A stretch of 64,000 nt of DNA. It comes from Sphingomonas sp. IC-11 (GTDB lineage: Bacteria; Pseudomonadota; Alphaproteobacteria; Sphingomonadales; Sphingomonadaceae). The notes under the pieces were generated by a model. That model was not told the origin of the DNA, ran no database searches, and saw only the letters and a program-made list of their open reading frames with translations. The stretch lies in assembly GCF_021043365.1 (NCBI RefSeq), contig NZ_JAJNDU010000005.1, positions 62,001-126,000 on the forward strand. Reading direction: 5' to 3'. Position numbers and translations under genes: made by a program. This document shows, one piece after another, positions 16,525 to 23,500 of the stretch (positions are counted from its first letter, which is position 1; each line of letters starts with the position of its first letter).

Positions 16525-16854
16525 TTAGCCGTGAGCCTGTTGCCCGCAGGTCAGCACCAAGCGGCAGAGTTCAATACGTCCGTTGATGTCGAGCTTGGCG
16601 AACACGCGCCGCAAGTGCGTCGATACGGTCCAGTGGCTAATCCCAAGGTGGATCGCGACTGCCTTATTGGAAAGCCCCCGCGCCACCATTTCCGCAATCT
16701 CCCGCTCGCGCGGGGAAAGAGCGTCAAGCGAGGTCAGCAGGGCATCGTGTCGGGGCGCAACCGGCATTGTGTCGCGGTGACCCCAGGCCGCTTGCGCGGC
16801 GGAAGGCCACAGATCAGCGGGCTCCTGCCCCGCTACTTGCATTCCGGCTCGCAT
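16525..16854 (-). CDS. LuxR-type HTH-only regulator
   Basis: A 109-residue protein consisting of a ~35-residue lead-in and a LuxR/FixJ-type helix-turn-helix: LSPREREIAEMVARGLSNKA, then VAIHLGISHWTVSTHLRRVF. No receiver, PAS or ligand domain is present, so activity is probably set by its amount or by partner proteins. It starts only 29 nt after the stop of the preceding unknown gene on the same strand, so it looks like the last gene of the six-gene unknown operon and may control it. Confidence 0.75.
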   Translation of the reverse strand: MRAGMQVAGQEPADLWPSAAQAAWGHRDTMPVAPRHDALLTSLDALSPREREIAEMVARGLSNKAVAIHLGISHWTVSTHLRRVFAKLDINGRIELCRLVLTCGQQAHG

Positions 16855-16883
16855 GTTCCGCGTCCCTGATTGCCGTTGTCATC

Positions 16884-18020
16884 CTAAGCCGACAGCCCGC
16901 GCGAGACCCGTGCCGCCGGCCTGAACGTCACCACATTGTCCCGGCCAGGTCCGGGCTGATTGCGCAACCCCAGCGACTCCGCGCTGGTCAGCCAGTCGTC
17001 GCAGGCATCGACGATCGCTTCGAGCAGCGATTCAAAGTCGATCCGCACTGTGTTGAGGAGGTAATCCTCCGCCAGCCAGCGCAGGATCTCCCGACCGGTC
17101 ACGGCCATCCGGCTGCGCTGCGAGGTCACGGGTATCTCCTTCAGATACCGTTTCATGATCTCCTCCAGAGCATCCCACGCGTTGTCGGCGCCAAAGAGGT
17201 TGATGACATCATTCGAGCCAAGGATATCGAACGCCTCCTGCAACAGCGTCATCACTTCACTGCGCAGCACCGCGACATGGCCGTAGGATACCTGTTTGAG
17301 ATTGTGGCGAAGGTCGAGCCCGGACCGACGCACCACCGCCATGCTGCCGAACGTCTCGCGCCCACCATCGGGACGAAGCACCTCCGACACCCGCTTGTCC
17401 TCGAAGAAGCGTGACACATGCTGGCAGAAGGTGCTCAGCAGCGCATGGAAGGCGGTGTTCGGTTCTGCGCCGCTGGGAGGCAGCGATTCCGTATATCCAA
17501 ACACCTTCCGATACACGGATCGGCGCTCGCGCTGGGTGTAGCGTAGCACGCGCTTGCGATCGAACTGGTATAGCGAAAGCGCACCTGGCCCGTCCGACAA
17601 ACGCACTTCGCCAGACTGGAACAGCTGCTGAAGCTTCAGCACGCCGCGGAACACGCCGGCCCGCTCATGCTGGTATATGTAGTATAGGTCCGCAACCGCT
17701 GTGAGCCGGTCGCGGCTGATCTGGTCGTCATACGTGGGAACGAGCGGCGCTGGACGCACCTCGTCCAGCCGGCTGGCGACACGATCGCCCAGGCCGATCA
17801 GGCTGGCGAGGCCACCATCGTCCTCCGGAGCACCAGGGACTGCCTTCAGCGCGTCCATCAGGAGCGTTTCGGCATCGCTGATATATTGGTTGATAAGCTC
17901 GGCCTGGGCAGGCGTCTTGGCCAGCTCGTCGCGCGCGTCACGAACCATGGTGGCCCGTAGCGCCTGGAGTTTCGCGAGGAGGTCGTTCAGCTCACCGAGG
18001 GTTTGCGGATTGTTGGCCAT
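16884..18020 (-). CDS. Unknown protein, fifth gene of the metallopeptidase operon
   Basis: A 378-residue mainly helical protein with no signal peptide or membrane segment. It contains an N-terminal coiled-coil-like stretch (LGELNDLLAKLQALRATMVR) and conserved-looking segments such as SVYRKVFGYTESLPP, RRSGLDLRHNLKQVSYGHVA and LFGADNAWDALEEIMKRYL. No catalytic motif is recognised. The ATG was chosen for GGAG eight nt upstream. It lies 35 nt downstream of the 574-residue gene and 29 nt upstream of the LuxR gene. A structural or adaptor role in a shared complex is possible. Confidence 0.65.
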   Translation of the reverse strand: MANNPQTLGELNDLLAKLQALRATMVRDARDELAKTPAQAELINQYISDAETLLMDALKAVPGAPEDDGGLASLIGLGDRVASRLDEVRPAPLVPTYDDQISRDRLTAVADLYYIYQHERAGVFRGVLKLQQLFQSGEVRLSDGPGALSLYQFDRKRVLRYTQRERRSVYRKVFGYTESLPPSGAEPNTAFHALLSTFCQHVSRFFEDKRVSEVLRPDGGRETFGSMAVVRRSGLDLRHNLKQVSYGHVAVLRSEVMTLLQEAFDILGSNDVINLFGADNAWDALEEIMKRYLKEIPVTSQRSRMAVTGREILRWLAEDYLLNTVRIDFESLLEAIVDACDDWLTSAESLGLRNQPGPGRDNVVTFRPAARVSRGLSA

Positions 18021-18055
18021 GATGTGCGGCTCCGGTTCGAGAACAACGCATGGGA

Positions 18056-19780
18056 TCAATCGTCGCTGTCACTGCCCTGCTTGCCGGCAAGGACATTCGC
18101 CTGCTCGCTTGCCGACGCGAGATAGCCAGCAAGCTCCAGCAGCTGGATGCGTGGCAGCGGCCGTGACAGACCCAGGCGGCGACTTTCGGCGAAGCGCCCC
18201 GCGGCCTTGGAGAGGCTGTCCAGCTCACCGGCGAGCAATTGCGCCTGATTGCGTCGCAGCGTGACGGCGCGGTTCTCTGCGCCGGCATAGGCAAGCGCGA
18301 CTGACCGAACCCAGCGGATGAACTGGCCGATCGACAGGCGCACCGTTCCCGTGTCGCTCTTGGGTTCGAGCTGGACGTCCTGTTCAGGAATGTCGGTACC
18401 CGATCGCTCCAGATAGGCTTCGAGCTGATCCGCCGAGGCGAGCGCTGCGGTCAGCAATTCCTCCAGCCGCGCCGCGGCGACGCCCAGCTGCGCACCGCTT
18501 TGACTGGCGGTCAGGCGCTTGCAGATGGACTCTTGGAGCGAGATCAGGTTGGCGAGCTCGGTACGAACCTCTTCATCGCGCACCACGCTGGTCGGTGCGC
18601 ACAATTCGTCGTCGCGGAAGCTCGTCATGATGTCGATCTGCTCCTCCACGCCGGAGGCGTTGGCGAGCGCGTCGGAAAGGCGGGAGCGGGCGGTGCCGTC
18701 CACTTCCACAATCTCGGCATTGTCTAGATAGTCGCCGATCGCTTGGTTCAGCCGGCGGAGCTGGAATTTGGCGCGCGGCGGGTTCACGCCCATCGGATCG
18801 CGTGCGGTCTCAACAAGGGCGTCCAGCTCACGGCGGATGACCTCTCGCTCCACCGAGCCTTCGGTCCATGGTGAGGCAAGCTGAAAGCGCGCCATACTGG
18901 GCAAGCGATCGAGGATGCCGAGCAGCGCATCCGCCTCGGCACGGAGCAGGTTGGCGTTCACCAGACCGCGCCCGCGCAGCAGCTGGCTTGAGCCATAGGG
19001 GTCGCGGCTGAAGGGCTGTGGATCAGTGCGCTGGTATACGCGGTTGCCGTCCCTGTCCCGCGAACTGAAATTGCGGGACAGCGCGTCGATTAATCGTGCG
19101 CGGGCGGCATCCGGATTGCTGCTCGCCGGCAGCTGAACGCCGTCATGCGGAAGACCGATAGAATCCAGTGTGGCCGCCATTTGATCTGACACCCTGTCGA
19201 AACGGTGCCCTGACGTACGCCCCGGCCCCATCGATCCACCGCCCAGAAGCGCAACCGCGGCGGCGATCTCGCTCACGTCGCTAAACTGCCGTCCGACCGG
19301 ATCGTCCGTCGTGCTCATGACAATTGCCTCCTTCACATCCAGGCCGGGCGACACCGCCACGATCGTTTCAGCAAGTTCGCCGCAGCTCTTCTGCAGCGCC
19401 TCGAAGTGGCGCTCGGTAAGTGACCAGAGTGCGGCGCTCTGACCGGCCGCGCCGTCGCCTTGCAGCTCCCGGTCCAGGTCATCGGAATTGTCGCGGCTCA
19501 GCACGCCGTCGCGGAGCACGTCGCACAATTCCACCGCGTGGCTGACTGCCGCGCCGGGTCGCTCGTCTGCCAGCGCCGCCAACGCCTCCGTTCCTCGTCG
19601 CTCGGCCAACCGCAGCCCTTCGATCAGATTGGCGAGCAACCGGGTGTCGCCGCGTTGCCGCAGCTTGCCGATCGGCAGGCGCGCCTGTCGGATCTGCCGC
19701 AACACGGCTTCCAGAACCTCGCGGAAACCGGAAAGCGGCAGTGCGTCCGTTTCCTGTGCGGATAGGGGGGCGTCGATCAT
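18056..19780 (-). CDS. Large unknown helical protein, fourth gene of the metallopeptidase operon
   Basis: A 574-residue protein rich in Ala, Leu, Arg and Glu, predicted by eye to be almost all helix, with several heptad-like stretches (LEELLTAALASADQLEAYLE). It has no signal peptide, membrane helix or known catalytic motif. A central loop-like part (YQRTDPQPFSRDPYGSSQLL) is Gly/Ser/Pro-rich. Its ATG immediately follows the TGA of the metallopeptidase gene with no gap. Its length and helicity suit a scaffold or structural component, but that is inference. Confidence 0.65.
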   Translation of the reverse strand: MIDAPLSAQETDALPLSGFREVLEAVLRQIRQARLPIGKLRQRGDTRLLANLIEGLRLAERRGTEALAALADERPGAAVSHAVELCDVLRDGVLSRDNSDDLDRELQGDGAAGQSAALWSLTERHFEALQKSCGELAETIVAVSPGLDVKEAIVMSTTDDPVGRQFSDVSEIAAAVALLGGGSMGPGRTSGHRFDRVSDQMAATLDSIGLPHDGVQLPASSNPDAARARLIDALSRNFSSRDRDGNRVYQRTDPQPFSRDPYGSSQLLRGRGLVNANLLRAEADALLGILDRLPSMARFQLASPWTEGSVEREVIRRELDALVETARDPMGVNPPRAKFQLRRLNQAIGDYLDNAEIVEVDGTARSRLSDALANASGVEEQIDIMTSFRDDELCAPTSVVRDEEVRTELANLISLQESICKRLTASQSGAQLGVAAARLEELLTAALASADQLEAYLERSGTDIPEQDVQLEPKSDTGTVRLSIGQFIRWVRSVALAYAGAENRAVTLRRNQAQLLAGELDSLSKAAGRFAESRRLGLSRPLPRIQLLELAGYLASASEQANVLAGKQGSDSDD

Positions 19781-21139
19781 TCAACCTCTCCCCAACGCTG
19801 CATAGAAGTTGCGCGCCAGCACCTCTGGCGGCGTCTTTCCCCAAGCTAGCGCCTGGCGCACCGCGGCGATCAAGAACCGCTCCGGCAGGACGCCGGTGTC
19901 CATTCCCACCTGCAGCCGCTCCGCCGCTTCGCGCACCAGCATGGCGTGTTTGGGCTCGAACCGGATGACATCCGCAAGCGCCTTGCCGCCATACTGGTTA
20001 AACGGCTGAAAACAGATAGCATCGAGCACGGCATCGATTTGTTCGTTCAGCCGGGCGCGAACCCAATCAGGGATCGGTGCCCAGACGGCAGGCGGGTAGA
20101 GGGCGTCCCAGGCGCGGCGGAATGCCCGTGCGTCCCCGCCGAACCCAATCCGCTCGAGCAGCCGAAGCCCGAGCGGGACGCGGATCACCGGCGTCGGATG
20201 GACTGCCTCATCGTTCCAGGCGGCGCTCGACTCTCGTGAACGCCCGACCACGTCCATCAGCGAGCCGACGTACGCGGGCCCGATCAGCAGCACGCCGGCG
20301 AGATCCGCATAGGTTTCTTTATGCCAGCGCTGCCACACCGCGGCATTACGGGCCGGCAGAGCCTTTGCCTTGAATTGCGCCCCGATGCGGCCAGGCATCA
20401 CTTCCCAAAGACCAAGATCGCTTTGAAGATTGTGCGCCACCTCATGCGGCACGGCTCCCAGCGACCAAGGGTTGAGCAAGCGGTGATAGGGTACCTTCAC
20501 CAGTGGAAATGGATTGGGCTGCCGGCCGAGCCGCGCCAGCCGAACCCCGCGGCGGAAGGTGGCAGGGCCGAAGCCGGTCTCCATATAGGAGAACGGTGAG
20601 GGCGACGGGATGGAACGCGCGCGGCCGAGACCGAGGTAGACGGCCTGGTAGCAATCGAGCGCTACCCGATCGAGCGCACCCAGCCAGTTGGCAAAAGGTC
20701 CGGTGCGCTGCCCGAACATGTTGAGATAAAATTCCCAGACCTGCTCTGTCTCGCGCGCCAGCGTTTCGCTGCGCTCCTTGAGGGTCAGCAGCGCGTCCCG
20801 CTCGGTATCGCCCCCGGTCAGCACGTTACGCGCATGGATCGCCAGCTTTCGTTCCTCGCGCTCCTGGCGCAGCCGAGCGGCGGCGATCATCCGGTTCACC
20901 GCATCAAGGTGAGCGGCGCTGGGGGACGATGGGCCGGTGCCGAACTCGCCCGCGCGGAACGGACGCAACCCATTCACGTACCGACGTGAATTGACGGCCG
21001 TTCGCCAAGCAAAATAGGTCAGCGCGGCAGGCGGGGTGCGAAGAGCGAGCGTGGCAGTCGGACGCGTAGCGACGCGCGCTGCCGCCGTGCTTCTGCGTTC
21101 CACGAGCGCATGGCTCGGAAGGAGGGCAGGGCTGGTCAT
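19781..21139 (-). CDS. Predicted zinc metallopeptidase (HEVAH...E) of unknown family
   Basis: A 452-residue protein with the zinc-binding motif HEVAH at residues ~232-236 in the context LGAVPHEVAHNLQSDLGLWE, and a likely third ligand Glu ~39 residues later in KETYADLAGVLL. This spacing fits gluzincin-like peptidases. Upstream there is a charged helical region (ARLRQEREERKLAIHARNV). No signal peptide or membrane helix is visible. The start was placed where the ATG overlaps the stop of the preceding gene (ATGA). It is the only gene of this operon with a recognisable catalytic motif. The substrate is unknown; processing of the neighbouring acidic repeat protein is a testable guess. Confidence 0.72.
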   Translation of the reverse strand: MTSPALLPSHALVERRSTAAARVATRPTATLALRTPPAALTYFAWRTAVNSRRYVNGLRPFRAGEFGTGPSSPSAAHLDAVNRMIAAARLRQEREERKLAIHARNVLTGGDTERDALLTLKERSETLARETEQVWEFYLNMFGQRTGPFANWLGALDRVALDCYQAVYLGLGRARSIPSPSPFSYMETGFGPATFRRGVRLARLGRQPNPFPLVKVPYHRLLNPWSLGAVPHEVAHNLQSDLGLWEVMPGRIGAQFKAKALPARNAAVWQRWHKETYADLAGVLLIGPAYVGSLMDVVGRSRESSAAWNDEAVHPTPVIRVPLGLRLLERIGFGGDARAFRRAWDALYPPAVWAPIPDWVRARLNEQIDAVLDAICFQPFNQYGGKALADVIRFEPKHAMLVREAAERLQVGMDTGVLPERFLIAAVRQALAWGKTPPEVLARNFYAALGRG

Positions 21140-22038
21140 GATGCCACATCCAGACCGCTCGGCCATTGACCGATCGGCCGCCCTACATTGCGGGCTTCGC
21201 TCTCCTGCTCGCGCAGGATGGAGGCGGCGGACAAGAATTGGCTGATCAGCTTGGCGGCCGCTTCGATCGCTTGCTGGTCGATGATCCCGACACGATTGGC
21301 CGCGACCGCGAGGGCCGAGGAGATTGCCGCGTTCAGAACCGTTTCGGTTAGGGAAGAGGAACCATCGGCGTCGCTCAACAGCTTGCCGAGAATCTGCACG
21401 AAATCGCTGGACGCGCTGGATATGAGTAAGTTGACGATTTGCGGCGGGTAGCGGCGCGGGCTCAGCGCCACTTCCACGCCCTTGCGAAAGGCAGGGAGCG
21501 CCATGCGACGATAGCGGGTCAGCATGGCGTGGCGATGGTCGCGCTTGCTCCTCGCCGCCTGGCCTCGCATTTGGGCGCGAGTGGTGCGAAGCCGGTCCAC
21601 GCGGATGCGTTCGCGCGAGGGCGGAAGGCCGCCGCGCTGGCGGGCACCCGGCCGCAGCTCCTCGTCAGGTTCGCCCGGCGCTCGGGGCAGCAGCTCGGTA
21701 TTGCCCTTGCCCCTTGGCGTCGGCAGCCCCAAGCCCGGCAGGGTGTCTGTTCTGCCGGGCCGGCTCGCAAGCAACTGACGCGCGTGGGTCAGCATCGCCG
21801 ACGCCCGTCCCAGCGCCTGCCGCCGAGCGCCATCCAGTTGTGGAGCGATGGGCGCCAGAGCGCCGAGCCGCCATTGCAGCTTGGCGACGAAATTGCCCTG
21901 CACCTCGCGAGTGACACCAAGCCGCCGCGCGGCGTATTGACGCGGGGTCATGTTCGCCGCTGTTGCCGCGTAATGCCTGGCATTGACCAGGGCGAGCCCT
22001 GCGTCACTCACCAGTCGGTCGACATCCTCGACTCTCAC
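21136..22038 (-). CDS. Unknown protein with basic middle and helical C-terminus, second gene of the metallopeptidase operon
   Basis: A 300-residue protein. The N-terminal part is helical (VEDVDRLVSDAGLALVNARH), the middle is basic and Pro/Gly-rich (ERIRVDRLRTTRAQMRGQAA), and the C-terminal third has long helices (IISSA-like stretches, AAAKLISQFLSAASILREQE). No known domain is recognised. A GTG start was chosen because GGGGAG lies seven nt upstream; another GTG five codons earlier is possible. It overlaps the metallopeptidase gene by 4 nt. Confidence 0.62.
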   Translation of the reverse strand: MRVEDVDRLVSDAGLALVNARHYAATAANMTPRQYAARRLGVTREVQGNFVAKLQWRLGALAPIAPQLDGARRQALGRASAMLTHARQLLASRPGRTDTLPGLGLPTPRGKGNTELLPRAPGEPDEELRPGARQRGGLPPSRERIRVDRLRTTRAQMRGQAARSKRDHRHAMLTRYRRMALPAFRKGVEVALSPRRYPPQIVNLLISSASSDFVQILGKLLSDADGSSSLTETVLNAAISSALAVAANRVGIIDQQAIEAAAKLISQFLSAASILREQESEARNVGRPIGQWPSGLDVAS

Positions 22039-22073
22039 GGCTCGTCTCCCCACTTTTACGGGGTGGATCCAGT

Positions 22074-22994
22074 TTAGAAGAACCGCTCCGCAGCGGCCAC
22101 GGCTTTCTTGTCGATACCCCGCTTTTTGGTCGCATTGTCGGCGAGTGCCTTCGCTATCACTTGGGGATTGGAAAGCGTGCGGCTGGCATGACGCGCCATC
22201 ACCCGGACTGCTGTGCGCGGCGTGACTGGCCGGCCGGACTGGACCTTGCGAGTCAGGGTCGCGACCGTCTTCTTCTGAATGGTCGGCAGGGTCCGGATCA
22301 AAGCCTTTGCCCGCGGGTCGCGACTGGTGGCGAGACGCCGGGCGACATCGCTGCCGGCCTTTGCCAGAACCGGCATGACCGCCTTCACCGGAAGCGGTGC
22401 CCGGCTTGCAATCGTCACGGTCAGCGCGGAACCGAGCGCGCTGGCGTCAAGCGGCGTTGACCGGGCCGCGGCCGCCGCCATTGCCTCCGAGAGCTGGTCG
22501 TCCGTGGGAGGCACGCGCACGGGTGCGTTCAGCTCGTCCTCGGTTTCCCCTTCGTCTTCCGACTCCATGTTTTTGACGAAGCCCCCCAGCTTGCCGCCGA
22601 TCGCAGCACCGGCGGGGCCGCCAAGCGCTCCGCCGATGACGCTGCCAATGGCTGGTGCAAACTTCTTGGCGATCGGAGCCACGACCTTGGCGGCTTTCTT
22701 TGCCGCGCTCCAGATCTTCCCAAAGAACGGGTCTCCTTCCATGTCCCCGAATTGATCGAACTGGTCAAACGGCTCGAACTGGTCGAAGCTTTCGCCCTCC
22801 CAGGCTTCCTGGTCGAAGCCATCAAAGCCATCATATCCATCGGCGCCGCTGCCGCCGCTGAGCGATTCATATTCAGCAAGCGCGCCATTGCCGCCGCCAT
22901 TCTCGCTCTCGGCTTGCATAAAGCCGTACCCGTCTGCTTCATTCAGCTCAAAGGGGTCGGCCTCCATCTCGCCATAGGTCTGGGTTTCGTACAT
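22074..22994 (-). CDS. Acidic aromatic-repeat protein with glycine-zipper core, first gene of the metallopeptidase operon
   Basis: A 306-residue protein in three parts. Residues 1-90 are very acidic with Tyr/Phe-Asp/Glu repeats (DGYDGFDGFDQEAW, then SFDQFEPFDQFDQF). Residues ~95-145 hold a short basic helix followed by a glycine zipper (GSVIGGALGGPAGAAIGGKL) that could insert in membranes or oligomerise. Residues 160-306 are basic and helical with TLPTIQKKTVATLTRKVQSG and RPVTPRTAVRVMARHA, which I recall from uncharacterised proteins with similar acidic repeats in other phyla. No signal peptide. ATG has GGAG eight nt upstream and is the operon's first gene. A secreted effector, pore or scaffold are all possible. 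Confidence 0.7.
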   Translation of the reverse strand: MYETQTYGEMEADPFELNEADGYGFMQAESENGGGNGALAEYESLSGGSGADGYDGFDGFDQEAWEGESFDQFEPFDQFDQFGDMEGDPFFGKIWSAAKKAAKVVAPIAKKFAPAIGSVIGGALGGPAGAAIGGKLGGFVKNMESEDEGETEDELNAPVRVPPTDDQLSEAMAAAAARSTPLDASALGSALTVTIASRAPLPVKAVMPVLAKAGSDVARRLATSRDPRAKALIRTLPTIQKKTVATLTRKVQSGRPVTPRTAVRVMARHASRTLSNPQVIAKALADNATKKRGIDKKAVAAAERFF

Positions 22995-23500
22995 GGTCTG
23001 GGCTCCTCCGCACGATACGGCTTGAGCTTGGGAGGCCGACCCTCTCGGCCGACTCCGAAGTCGACGAGTAGGATCGCTCCGTTGGGCGGCACCGGACTAG
23101 TCGCACTGACCAACTACCCCGTTCATGGTAGCTCATTCACACGGGCGGTGCGGCAAAGGAATCGACCAAAAGAAGAACCGTCAGCGGCCGGATCTCGGCA
23201 CCTGAGCTTGTGAGGGGTGACTGATCGCGACGTTGGCTGGCAGGAACTGCGGGAGCGCTAGCCCGACCTACGCGGGCGTGCAGAGTGCGAGAAGTCAGCG
23301 AGACTTATCTCACCCGCGTTGCGCGGGGATCGCAAGGCAGCCGATCGCCAGTTGGTTCAGGGCCACGCCACCGCCCCAGATCCTGTCGGCCCGGGCCGAC
23401 CGGTCCCCGAAAATGAACGAGGGTCGCGCAATCGTAACCAAGCCGCCGCCGCCGTTTAACATTCCTTGTCCAACCGCCCGGAACCAACTCGGGGGACAAG
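22995..23500. other. Intergenic region upstream of the unknown operon and the TonB receptor
   Basis: Divergent promoters for the minus-strand unknown operon and the plus-strand receptor should lie here. A small perfect hairpin (GGCCGA, loop CCCTC, TCGGCC) sits at 23034-23050, about 40 nt upstream of the operon's first ATG. A short recombinase-like fragment at 23288-23320 is listed separately. No other gene or RNA is evident. Confidence 0.45.
23288..23320 (+). pseudogene. Very short serine-recombinase-like remnant
   Basis: The plus strand encodes REVSETYLTRV, the start of the same C-terminal recombinase helix-turn-helix found in the remnant at 14.5 kb (RLAF and EAILAG do not follow). Only eleven residues match, so chance similarity cannot be excluded. 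Confidence 0.25.

Noticed and set aside
22725..22994. The acidic repeats as a DNA-level tandem repeat or CRISPR-like array
   Set aside because: The repetition is of short FDQF/GYDGFDGF peptide units with varied codons; there are no regular spacers or long identical units.
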